DNA of 64,000 nt from Vibrio sp. MedPE-SWchi. GTDB lineage: Bacteria; Pseudomonadota; Gammaproteobacteria; Enterobacterales; Vibrionaceae. Both the position numbers and the translations under genes were made by a program. This document shows, piece after piece, positions 56,799 through 64,000 of the stretch (within the stretch, counting starts at the first letter, position 1; the number at the start of each line of letters is the position of its first letter). Location: contig MPDB01000005.1 of the NCBI GenBank assembly GCA_001874155.1, positions 1 to 64,000 of the forward strand, given 5' to 3'. Under the pieces are notes generated by a model. The model searched no databases, had not been told where the DNA came from, and saw only the letters and a list, made by a program, of their open reading frames with translations.

Positions 56799-57598
56799 AG
56801 TGGGAGCTTGTGTGTTAGAAGCTCGATAATGAGCTGGTTAGTGTCTTTATTCGTAAATTTGTAACGCGTTAATTCATCATCTAAGTTGCGGCTAAGTGGC
56901 ATCGGTACATAAATAAAGGCACCAGGGGCAATGTTGTGAAATTGGTAGTTCCAATACGCGACTGGGTATTGAAAAGCCGCCCCGTCAGGTTGAATGACCC
57001 ACACATAGCTTAAACTTTGGTTTTCTACCTGTGTCTTATTGAGGTACTGATTCGCGCTTCGACGTGGATACCAGGCGAGCTCTCTAGGCTGTTTAACATT
57101 CCCTAAAACGGTAACGGTTAAATCTTTACTGATAGGTTTAAGAAAGAGTTGATACTGGCCTCTTAAACGGGGATTCTGGCTTGCATTTACACGTGTTACA
57201 TCTGGGTCCAAAGGTGTCAGAACGCGTTTCGAAAATTGCCACTCTTCAATCTGTCTTCGCAAGGTTTTCCAGCGCTCTATGTCTTGGTGCTTTGCTACGC
57301 TTTTTTGCCTATTTATCGAACGAACCGCCACATTCTTCAAGTATAAAGGTTTGTCTAAATCAAAGAGCTTGGACTGAAGCCAGTCTATGTCCATCGAGCT
57401 CGTTTGATAGTAATCCACAGCGGTCATTACCGTGGCGTCAAGACGCGGCGCTTGCTCTGAAGAAAGGGTGATCGCGTCTCTATCGGTAAGGGTTACCTCA
57501 ACGATTGATTCGCTTGCGAATGTGATTGAACTAAAACAAAAAGAAAGCAAAGTAAAAGCGACTGGTCTTCTCAACCATTGGGACAGAGCATTATTCAT
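56795..57598 (-). CDS. yjbG: YjbG/GfcC-like capsule biosynthesis protein
   Basis: 267 residues with a Sec signal (AFTLLSFCFSSITFASES). It has a GfcC-type pattern: LDATVMTAVDYYQTSSMDIDWLQS, then VTVLGNVKQPRELAWYPRRS (ubiquitin-like/SLBB-related segment), then PGAFIYVPM. It should be periplasmic and helps assemble group 4-type or Yjb exopolysaccharide. It overlaps yjbF by 8 bp and yjbH by 4 bp. Catalytic activity is not expected. Confidence 0.82.
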   Translation of the reverse strand: MNNALSQWLRRPVAFTLLSFCFSSITFASESIVEVTLTDRDAITLSSEQAPRLDATVMTAVDYYQTSSMDIDWLQSKLFDLDKPLYLKNVAVRSINRQKSVAKHQDIERWKTLRRQIEEWQFSKRVLTPLDPDVTRVNASQNPRLRGQYQLFLKPISKDLTVTVLGNVKQPRELAWYPRRSANQYLNKTQVENQSLSYVWVIQPDGAAFQYPVAYWNYQFHNIAPGAFIYVPMPLSRNLDDELTRYKFTNKDTNQLIIELLTHKLPL

Positions 57599-58283
57599 GG
57601 TCGTTTACCTGTTGATAAGCTTTACCTGTATAGAGTTTAAAGGTGGCACCGTTAGGGGTAATGGTCTGCTCGCTGGCAATCACGCGTCCTGTTTGAGGAT
57701 CGAGCCAGTAATGATTGCTTGTTTTGAAATCAATGGTGGGGATGGAGATCGTTTCTTTAACGTGAAGTAAGGTCTGCACGTCAAAAGGCAGTTGTTTGGT
57801 GACTTCTCCTAACACTTCAAATCGAGATTCGGCTTCATAACCAACGTGGTAACCCGGATGCCAACTCATTGTGTAAGACCAATGGTGAGGAGTCGTTCGA
57901 AGGTGAAGCCCTCTCGCGAGCGGGTCTGGCTTCAGTGCATGTATCGACAATAGATTGTTATCAGGAAAATTGACCGTCTTTGTGATGCGGCCTGCCTGGG
58001 TAACAAGCATTTCACTGTTTGCTGATAGCCATTTAAGTGCGATGGGCGTTTGATGTCGGCCAGGTTCAGCCCAGGCTAAGACCATAAGCGCTTCTGGGTT
58101 TCCGCCAAACTCCACAATCTGGCTTGCGTAAGGTATCCCGCTTACTTGCTCTTTCGTTATTTGGGCAGAGTCATGGCCATTGATGGCGAGTGCTAATGAA
58201 TCAGTTAAGTCTTGGGTGCTTTGTGTGCAGCCCATTAAGAGAATCCATGGGATAAAAATAAGCAAACGGTACGCGGTTATCAT
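57591..58283 (-). CDS. yjbF: YjbF/GfcB-like lipoprotein
   Basis: 230 residues, lipoprotein signal with lipobox LMGC (LIFIPWILLMGCTQS). The mature part is beta-rich (EAESRFEVLGEVTKQ, HYWLDPQTGRVIASEQTITPNGATFKLYTG), typical of the GfcB/YjbF family (DUF2886-like). It likely sits in the outer membrane and works with YjbG and YjbH. It is the first gene of the coupled yjbFGH set and follows the small yjbE-like gene across an attenuator-like hairpin. Confidence 0.82.
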   Translation of the reverse strand: MITAYRLLIFIPWILLMGCTQSTQDLTDSLALAINGHDSAQITKEQVSGIPYASQIVEFGGNPEALMVLAWAEPGRHQTPIALKWLSANSEMLVTQAGRITKTVNFPDNNLLSIHALKPDPLARGLHLRTTPHHWSYTMSWHPGYHVGYEAESRFEVLGEVTKQLPFDVQTLLHVKETISIPTIDFKTSNHYWLDPQTGRVIASEQTITPNGATFKLYTGKAYQQVNDHE

Positions 58284-58313
58284 GTTTTCAATGCAATCTA
58301 TTTATTGGTTGTA

Positions 58314-58341
58314 TAAAAAACAACCGCCGAAGCGGTTGTTT
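58314..58341 (-). terminator. Terminator/attenuator between yjbE-like and yjbF
   Basis: 9-bp stem aacaaccgc/gcggttgtt (58319-58327 with 58332-58340) with a 4-base loop; the minus-strand read continues into a run of six Ts. It lies about 10 bp past the yjbE-like stop and about 30 bp before the yjbF start, so it could lower yjbFGH expression relative to the first gene. Confidence 0.82.
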
Positions 58342-58351
58342 GAGGCTCTGG

Positions 58352-58612
58352 TTATTGAGCGGCAGTGACAGTAGTCGTTGTGCCCGAACCAGAATTGCTT
58401 GCTGCAACAGCTACGGCAGCAACGAGCACGCCGCTTACTGCAACAGCCGTTGGTGCAACGGTACCTACTGCTGCAGCGGCAGCCGCATTAGTACTACCTG
58501 CAGCTGCGCCAGATGTTGCTTCAGCCGCGGTGCCTGTTGCTGTTGTTTCAGCAGCAAAGACTGCACCGCTGAATGCAACTGAAGTCAAAAGCGCAATCGC
58601 TGTTTTCTTCAT
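58352..58612 (-). CDS. Small Ala/Thr/Val-rich secreted protein (YjbE-like)
   Basis: 86 residues: Sec signal (MKKTAIALLTSVAFSGAVFA) followed by a low-complexity mature part rich in Ala, Thr, Ser, Gly and Val, with no Cys and almost no charged residues. It has the position (first gene before yjbFGH) and composition of YjbE/GfcA. GGAG lies just upstream. The complementary strand also has an open frame because of the repeated Ala codons; the signal peptide and ribosome site fix the strand. Function is unknown. Confidence 0.75.
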   Translation of the reverse strand: MKKTAIALLTSVAFSGAVFAAETTATGTAAEATSGAAAGSTNAAAAAAVGTVAPTAVAVSGVLVAAVAVAASNSGSGTTTTVTAAQ

Positions 58613-59345
58613 TGGATGTCTCCATATATTTCATTTAAACAATATCTAAAAATCCATTAGATATACGACCCATAATAATAATAGGCGAGCCTAAGATATA
58701 GATAAAAAAATAGAAAGTAAAACTAACAATTGAAATAAAGATAATTTCTATTTAAAGGGGGTTCTATTGTCTAAATTGACAGTTGCTCGTAATAAATTAT
58801 TACATTTGTGTTTTATTTAACATCGAAAGTGTATTTTTGTTTTTTTAAATAAAATAAGAATATAAATAGATATGCCATTAATTCCCTGGTGAATGAGTGT
58901 TGATATGGAATGCATGTCACAGTCAAGAGTTTAATAAATATGAGTGATGATTTAATGGCCTTTTTTTGGTCGTTAATTTCAGGTTTTTCTGGTTTTATGG
59001 TGGTTTTTGTTGATGATTTGACCGTTTGACAAGTTTTGGTGTCTTAATTTGATATGAAGTTGGCCTTGAGATATTCATTCTGATATATGGGTTAATAGGT
59101 GTTGAGGTGGCGCGTTAAATAGATGTTACGCGTTTGGTTTTTTGTTTGAGCATCTAATCTTATTGATAAATCTAATTTTTTTTTGCTTTGACCGTGATGC
59201 GTCATTTCAGCATAATCGCCGCGATTTTATGGATGAATATAGATGATGGAAGTTGAAAATACAGGGTTAGCATTTATTTTTTAGCGTAGTTTGGTTTCGT
59301 TTACCGATGGGCGGTAGCATGTCTAATATATATTTGGTGGTTTAA
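58613..59345. other. 733-bp AT-rich leader of the capsule operon
   Basis: No gene of credible length is seen. The DNA is very AT-rich with many T-runs, the kind of sequence often bound by H-NS-type silencers. It must contain the yjbE-like promoter on the minus strand and the capsule promoter on the plus strand. The ops element at 59310 lies near its right end, so the transcript start is upstream of that. No other element was recognised. Confidence 0.55.
59310..59321 (+). promoter_or_regulatory. ops element (RfaH recruitment site) of the capsule operon
   Basis: GGCGGTAGCATG matches the ops consensus GGCGGTAGCGTG at 11 of 12 positions. It lies 25 bp upstream of the first capsule-operon start in the leader, where RfaH is loaded on paused RNA polymerase to allow long transcription of surface-polysaccharide operons. 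Confidence 0.82.
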
Positions 59346-59810
59346 GTGTTGAGTCTAGTTAATATTAAATATGATATTAAATCATCATACTTAATTGTTT
59401 CACTGTGTTCTGTTTTCCTTACCGGTTGCTCTACAGCACCACGTGAGGTCAGTGCTAACATTCCTTTATTAGAAATGGAAAACATCACGAAAAATGTTAT
59501 TGTTACTGATAATCACTACTGGTCTTTGTTCGAAAACAACGCCACGTCTACTATCAATTTTCAGCAACAAAATGTTCAGCTCGGGACACCCTATAAATCT
59601 GCACTAGGGTTGCACTGTAGAAGCTTACACTCTGCGAGCAACGTAATGGATTCAACGCTATCCAACCGTGTTGTGTGTCGTGATGCTCAAGCACCTAATC
59701 AAAAGTCTGACAGTTCAGAATCTCCATGGTATTTGAGCAATGCATTAGTTGACTCCTACATACAACAACCTTCACAGAAAAATAATGATCAGCTGAATGG
59801 GGCTCAATAA
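59346..59810 (+). CDS. Hypothetical lipoprotein, first gene of the capsule operon
   Basis: 154 residues, starting at a GTG (a TTG follows) with GGTGG upstream. A hydrophobic segment ends at lipobox LTGC (IVSLCSVFLTGCSTAP), so it is probably an outer-membrane lipoprotein. The mature part has no known motif; it contains three further cysteines (GLHCRSL, VVCRD). The stop overlaps the in-frame upstream ATG of the next gene. Its position suggests a role in capsule export or assembly. I do not recognise the family. Confidence 0.65.
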   Translation: MLSLVNIKYDIKSSYLIVSLCSVFLTGCSTAPREVSANIPLLEMENITKNVIVTDNHYWSLFENNATSTINFQQQNVQLGTPYKSALGLHCRSLHSASNVMDSTLSNRVVCRDAQAPNQKSDSSESPWYLSNALVDSYIQQPSQKNNDQLNGAQ

Positions 59811-59811
59811 C

Positions 59812-61545
59812 ATGCTGTTCAATAGTATCCTTGTTTTGACATTTTCTCTGTTGGCCGTTATTCCTGTTATTGCAAGTGCGATGGATGCAACGCAGTACCT
59901 TCAAGCACAAAATGCAATGCAGATGAATTCGTCACAAGTGCCAACCAGTGCCGGTGAGATTCCGAGCCACGATATGGGCACTTATAGTGCGACTAACCGT
60001 GAAAACCTGGTTCTCCCCGGTGAGACTGACGTTCGTCAGTTGCTCCCCTCCTCAGGTGAAGATCTGCCACCGCCTTATGGCGCAAACCTGTTTGCGGGTG
60101 GCTATGAGACAGAGCGTGCCAATGGGTTGAACGATAACTACCTTATTGCAGCAGGAGACAAGATTAACCTGTGGATTTGGGGTGCAGTGACCTATTCAAA
60201 TGTTGCAACTGTTGATAATCAAGGCAACATTTTCATTCCTGAAATTGGCCCAATTTCGGTGCTTAATGTGCCTGCGAGTCAAGTGAACGATGTGGTAACA
60301 GCACGTATCAAACAGGTGTATACCAACAACGTGAGTGTTTACGTAAATTTGTTGACCTCAACACCAGTGAGTATTTATCTGTCAGGCCCTGTTATTCGCC
60401 CAGGCCAGTATGCAGGTATGGCATCAGACAGTGTACTGTACTTTTTAAAGCGAGCAGGGGGGATTGACCCTGAACGTGGCAGTTATCGTGAAATTCAGGT
60501 AGTACGCCAAAGCAAAGTAATCGCAACGATTGACTTGTATGATTTCATTCGTAAAGGGCACATGAGTGATGTCACTTTTAAAGACGGTGACGTAATTTTA
60601 GTCAAACCTCAAAAGTCTGCGGTTACGGTTGCTGGTGGAGTAAGAAATCCATTTCGTTTTGAGTTAGAAGATAAAAAGACAACCGGTGAACAACTGTCGT
60701 ATTACTCTCGCCCATTAGCAAAAATTAGTCATGTTGGTGTCATCGGTAATCGCTCTGATGGCCCTTTTTCGTTGTACATGACAGCGAAAGAGTTTGCTCA
60801 ATTTGAGCTAAGCGATGGCGACAAAGTCGTTTACAACGATGATTTACACGCACAAGTCATCGATGTACAAATCGCTGGCAGTTACTTAGGCCCGTCGTAT
60901 TTCACCGTCAAAAATAATGCTCGACTGCACGATGTATTGAACTACATCCCAGTGGTTCCAGAGCTTTCGAATTACGGCTCCATCTACGTTCTCCGTAAAA
61001 GTGTTGCTGAACAACAAAAAGAGATCATCAACGACTCTCTAGAACGTTTAGAAAGAAGTGTCTTTACTGCGCCTGTTGCATCAAGTGGTGAAGCCGTAAT
61101 ACGTGCTAAAGAAGCTGAGCTGGTTTTAGCCTTTACGGAGCGCGCTAGAAAGATTGAGCCTCTAGGAAAAGTGATCGTGTCTGAAAAAGGGCAGGTCGCG
61201 AATATATTGCTAGAAGCGGGCGATCAAATCATCATTCCACGCCGAACTGATCTAATTCAAGTTGGTGGTGAAGTATTGATGCCGCAAGCGGTTGTTTATA
61301 ACCCGAATGCTACCATCGATGATTACATTGCTTGGGCTGGAGGCTTTAGCGAACGCGCTGAAGACGAACGTATCGCTGTGGTACGTGCTAACGGCATGGT
61401 GATATTTGATAGCAAAGCTACCATCGAACCTGGTGATCAAGTCTTAGTCATGCCTAAAGTGGACGTGAAGACCATGCAAGCCGTGAAGGACATCACTCAA
61501 ATTATCTACCAGATCGCAGTCGCTGCGAACGTCGCACTAAATTAA
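59812..61545 (+). CDS. KpsD/Wza-like polysaccharide export protein with SLBB repeats
   Basis: 577 residues from the ATG at 59812, one base after the previous stop. A Sec signal (LFNSILVLTFSLLAVIPVIASA) is followed by a Poly_export domain (YLIAAGDKINLWIWG ... VDNQGNIFIPEIGPI) and then SLBB-like units (VYLSGPVIRPGQY-type segments at about 200, VAGGVRNPFRF at 270, IQVGGEVLMPQAVVY at 480). It is longer than Wza and resembles KpsD/OtnA-type export proteins of ABC-dependent capsules. It should form the periplasmic/outer-membrane exit channel. Confidence 0.88.
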   Translation: MLFNSILVLTFSLLAVIPVIASAMDATQYLQAQNAMQMNSSQVPTSAGEIPSHDMGTYSATNRENLVLPGETDVRQLLPSSGEDLPPPYGANLFAGGYETERANGLNDNYLIAAGDKINLWIWGAVTYSNVATVDNQGNIFIPEIGPISVLNVPASQVNDVVTARIKQVYTNNVSVYVNLLTSTPVSIYLSGPVIRPGQYAGMASDSVLYFLKRAGGIDPERGSYREIQVVRQSKVIATIDLYDFIRKGHMSDVTFKDGDVILVKPQKSAVTVAGGVRNPFRFELEDKKTTGEQLSYYSRPLAKISHVGVIGNRSDGPFSLYMTAKEFAQFELSDGDKVVYNDDLHAQVIDVQIAGSYLGPSYFTVKNNARLHDVLNYIPVVPELSNYGSIYVLRKSVAEQQKEIINDSLERLERSVFTAPVASSGEAVIRAKEAELVLAFTERARKIEPLGKVIVSEKGQVANILLEAGDQIIIPRRTDLIQVGGEVLMPQAVVYNPNATIDDYIAWAGGFSERAEDERIAVVRANGMVIFDSKATIEPGDQVLVMPKVDVKTMQAVKDITQIIYQIAVAANVALN

Positions 61546-61576
61546 TCATTTAATAAAGAGTTAAGTCAGTTCGATT

Positions 61577-62362
61577 ATGGCAAAGGTAATTAAACGCTCA
61601 AATCTACAAGTTTGGGGAGATGTCATCTTTGCCATCTTTTTACGTGAGATAAAAAGCAAATCAAACGATAAGCTTGGCGTAGCCTGGTCGGTGGTTTCCC
61701 CTGTCGCCTTTATCTTTATGCTTTCGTATGTTCGTGGTGTAGTTGATGGGGGAGAGACGCATGGTGTTCCAACCTTTTTCTTTATGGTCTACGGAATGTT
61801 ACTCGTGCAGTTTCTTCTTGGTGTATTAGGCGCTACAGCTAGTTCGATTAAAAAAAACAAACCGCTATATGCATTTAGGCAGGTTCAACCGATAAGTTCA
61901 GTTATCGCTATTTCTGGTTTCGAGTGCTTGGTTAAGGCCGTTGTAATTGTAGTTATTGGTGTTATTAGTTTTTACCTTGGGTTCGATATTCAGGTTCACG
62001 ACCCAATCCATTTAGTATTTAACATCGTTCAAGTAGGCATATTTGCCAGTAGCCTTGGTCTCATCTTTTCACTTGCCAGCTGTTTTGTTCCTGAGGTTGA
62101 AAAGATTCGTTCATTAGCAATGCGGCCTATTTTCTTTATCTCGGGCATATTTTTTAGCCTGCAAGATATCCCTAGAGAGTTTTGGCCTTACCTAACTTGG
62201 AATCCTTTGCTTCATGCAGTTGAATTAACACGCTTTGCTGCGTACCCACACTATGGCAGTGAAGGGGTAAGCAGTTTTTATCTATCTATGTGTACCTTAA
62301 TAAGCCTATTTTTTGCTCTAGCTTGTTATCACATCAGCTGGAAGCAAGCGATCAGTCGCTAA
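61577..62362 (+). CDS. KpsM-like ABC-2 type polysaccharide export permease
   Basis: 261 residues with about six membrane helices and the N-terminal amphipathic part ending FLREIKSKSNDKLGVAWSVVSPVAFIFML, the typical ABC-2 capsule permease start. LTWNPLLHAVELTRFAAYP near the C-terminus is the conserved KpsM/Wzm NP(L)xH-E-x-R motif. It carries the finished polysaccharide across the inner membrane with an ATPase of the KpsT type. No KpsT gene is seen before the window edge, and it lies 31 bp after the KpsD-like gene. Confidence 0.9.
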   Translation: MAKVIKRSNLQVWGDVIFAIFLREIKSKSNDKLGVAWSVVSPVAFIFMLSYVRGVVDGGETHGVPTFFFMVYGMLLVQFLLGVLGATASSIKKNKPLYAFRQVQPISSVIAISGFECLVKAVVIVVIGVISFYLGFDIQVHDPIHLVFNIVQVGIFASSLGLIFSLASCFVPEVEKIRSLAMRPIFFISGIFFSLQDIPREFWPYLTWNPLLHAVELTRFAAYPHYGSEGVSSFYLSMCTLISLFFALACYHISWKQAISR

Positions 62363-62378
62363 ATTTATAGACCATCCT

Positions 62379-63806
62379 ATGATTGAAAAAAAATTTTTAG
62401 AATTCAAAAAGTCGGCTTCCAATGTAGAACTCAACGACATTGATTTTCTTGTTGCTAAGGCTGAACAGCTAGAAGCAAGTGAGCCTGAACTTTCCAAGAA
62501 AATCCTGATTGAAGTAAATAACTTGAAAGCAGAGAAAAAGGGAGTTCAAAAAAAATCGCCAAATGCGAATGAGGTAACACATCCACTGCTGAAAGAAGAT
62601 CAAATCTCGAAAAGAGTCATAGTTAAAACGAAAAAAACCGTTCAATTTTTTTTCCATTCACCACAAAAGTTTGCTAGACGATTCGTTGAAAAGGTAACAC
62701 AGCTTAGAATCGCAAAGGCATTATTTCAATCTCCCTTCATTACATTAGTGGTCTTACCGAGTGTTTTGTTTTCAGGCTATCAACTCTTATGGGCTACAGA
62801 ACGCTATGAGAGTCAGGCGCAAGTGATTGTTCAGCAACCTGATGGCATGGCAACAATGGATGCTTCAATGGCTTTGTTAACTGGTCTAGGCGTCAGTAAC
62901 ACAGGTGTATCCGATACTGAACTCGTGAAAGCATATATTTACTCTAATGATATGTTGCATTATTTGGATAGCAAGCTCGACTTACGTAGTCACTATAGTG
63001 AAAGCTCGGTTGATCTGTTTAGCCGTATGAAAAAAGATGAAAGCAAAGAAGGTTTCTTAGCTTTTTATCAAAAGCATGTAGACGTGTACATCGAAAGTAA
63101 ATCTCAAGTGGTTTACATCTACAGCCAAGGTTTTGAACCTGATTTTGCACATAAGCTAACGCAAACTATTGTTGACCGTTCGGAATGGTTTATTAACTCC
63201 ATAGGTCATCAATTAGCAGAAGCGCAGTTAGAGTTCATAAAAAAAGAGCACCAAATTGTTGAAGATAAACTCGAAACAGCGCAGCGAAAACTGCTTCAGT
63301 TTCAACAACGATATAACTTGCTTGACCCTACAGCGGAAGGGTTAGCAATGCAGCAAATCACTTACACACTTGAAGGGCAGATAACTGCAAAAGAAGCTGA
63401 GCTAAAAGGCTTTAGTAGCATAATGAGTGCAACGGCACCTCAAGTTGTGCGCACTACGAATGAATTGAATGCTCTGAAAGCACAGCTTAAACGAGAACGA
63501 AGTAAGCTTTCAGATGAGAGCGGAATCAATATTCCAGTGAGTGAAATATTAGCAAACTTTACTGATTTAAAGATCAAAATGGAGTTAGCGTTACAAGCCT
63601 ATACTTCATCTCAGGTGTCGCTGGAAAAGTCAAGAATAGAAGCGTACAGGCAGCTTAAGTACTTGGTAGTGGTTGAATCAGCCACACAACCAGAAGAAAA
63701 CAAATACCCCTATGTTTTCTATAACGTAAGCCTTTTTGTACTGATTTCCATAATGTTATTTGCCGTCGGCCGAATCGTTTACTCAACTGTTCGAGAACTC
63801 AAATAA
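62379..63806 (+). CDS. KpsE-like capsule polysaccharide export inner-membrane protein
   Basis: 475 residues. A long cytoplasmic N-terminal part (about 120 residues) is followed by a membrane helix (PFITLVVLPSVLFSGYQLLW), a periplasmic domain with coiled coil (about 280-390, AQLEFIKKEHQIVEDKLETA), and a C-terminal helix (NVSLFVLISIMLFAVGRIVY). ATERYESQAQVIVQQ after TM1 is typical of the KpsE/CtrB/BexC family. It links the permease to the outer-membrane exporter. The cytoplasmic N-terminal extension is longer than in E. coli KpsE. It begins 16 bp after kpsM-like. Confidence 0.87.
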   Translation: MIEKKFLEFKKSASNVELNDIDFLVAKAEQLEASEPELSKKILIEVNNLKAEKKGVQKKSPNANEVTHPLLKEDQISKRVIVKTKKTVQFFFHSPQKFARRFVEKVTQLRIAKALFQSPFITLVVLPSVLFSGYQLLWATERYESQAQVIVQQPDGMATMDASMALLTGLGVSNTGVSDTELVKAYIYSNDMLHYLDSKLDLRSHYSESSVDLFSRMKKDESKEGFLAFYQKHVDVYIESKSQVVYIYSQGFEPDFAHKLTQTIVDRSEWFINSIGHQLAEAQLEFIKKEHQIVEDKLETAQRKLLQFQQRYNLLDPTAEGLAMQQITYTLEGQITAKEAELKGFSSIMSATAPQVVRTTNELNALKAQLKRERSKLSDESGINIPVSEILANFTDLKIKMELALQAYTSSQVSLEKSRIEAYRQLKYLVVVESATQPEENKYPYVFYNVSLFVLISIMLFAVGRIVYSTVRELK

Positions 63807-63874
63807 CACCAAGAAATACCCCTCCAACAAGTTGAACAACGCATTTTTGCGTATATAGCAACGTATAAGGCTTA

Positions 63875-64000
63875 ATGAAAATGATTACTCCCCAAAATAG
63901 AAAAGGCATTATCCTAGCGGGTGGCTCAGGCACTCGTCTATACCCATTAACCAAAGTTGTTAGCAAGCAACTAATGCCAGTGTACGATAAGCCGATGATC
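63875..64000 (+). CDS. rmlA: Glucose-1-phosphate thymidylyltransferase, 3' end outside window
   Basis: 42 residues are visible from the ATG at 63875: [40 protein letters not shown] and [13 protein letters not shown] and [11 protein letters not shown] are the nucleotide-binding signature of RmlA (RfbA), which makes dTDP-glucose for dTDP-L-rhamnose and related sugars. A second in-frame ATG at 63881 is also possible. It is 68 bp after the KpsE-like gene in the same direction and suggests that the capsule contains a dTDP-derived sugar. Confidence 0.9.
   Translation, partial: MKMITPQNRKGIILAGGSGTRLYPLTKVVSKQLMPVYDKPMI

Noticed and set aside
58365..58649. Plus-strand ORF opposite the yjbE-like gene
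   Set aside because: Both strands are open because of repetitive Ala codons; only the minus strand has a signal peptide and GGAG ribosome site.

Overview
The window looks like the chromosome of a Vibrio species or a close relative. Several gene neighbourhoods have the usual Vibrio/gammaproteobacterial order: metF-metL-metB with divergent metJ under MetJ boxes, rpmE-priA-cytR-ftsN-hslV-hslU, frdABCD divergent from epmA, groES-groEL, and murB-birA. The family assignments come from reading the proteins; no database was searched.

Region 1 (1-9,050) is the end of an AT-rich surface-polysaccharide cluster. It has two GT4 glycosyltransferases, a three-enzyme set converting UDP-GlcNAc to a UDP-2-acetamido-2,6-dideoxy-L-hexose (best fit UDP-L-QuiNAc), and a WbuB-like transferase. 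Then comes a graveyard: decayed AT-rich DNA, a decayed IS66-family element with three frameshifted genes, and an IS3-family transposase remnant.

Region 2 (9,167-14,517) is the most striking part. On the minus strand lies gtrA-like, dprE1-like, dprE2-like, GT-C transferase. Divergent from it, on the plus strand, lies a UbiA-family phosphoribosyltransferase-like gene and a PAP2-like phosphatase. This matches the parts and much of the order of the mycobacterial decaprenylphosphoryl-D-arabinofuranose pathway (Rv3789-Rv3792 and Rv3806c-Rv3807c). I infer that the strain makes a polyprenyl-phosphate-D-arabinofuranose donor and transfers arabinofuranose to a cell-surface acceptor. A Wzz chain-length regulator and WecA (14,544-16,516) follow.

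Region 3 (16,640-53,535) is core genome: pssA, murB, birA, a CheY-CheX protein paired with a diguanylate cyclase, a SufR-like regulator, groESL with a sigma-32 promoter, a large secreted pullulanase, a ModF-like ABC protein, glpX, zapB, the methionine regulon, a short malic enzyme, rpmE, priA, cytR, ftsN, hslVU with its own sigma-32 promoter, an outer-membrane barrel, fumarate reductase and epmA. Two 8-bp tandem repeats sit in spacers between convergent genes.

Region 4 (53,613-64,000) is a second surface-polysaccharide region: a lipoprotein trypsin-like protease, an exact 47-bp palindrome, a yjbEFGH-like operon (minus strand), a 730-bp AT-rich leader with an ops/RfaH element, and a capsule-export operon (lipoprotein, KpsD-like, KpsM-like, KpsE-like) running into rmlA, which is cut by the window edge. 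No tRNA, rRNA or CRISPR array was seen.
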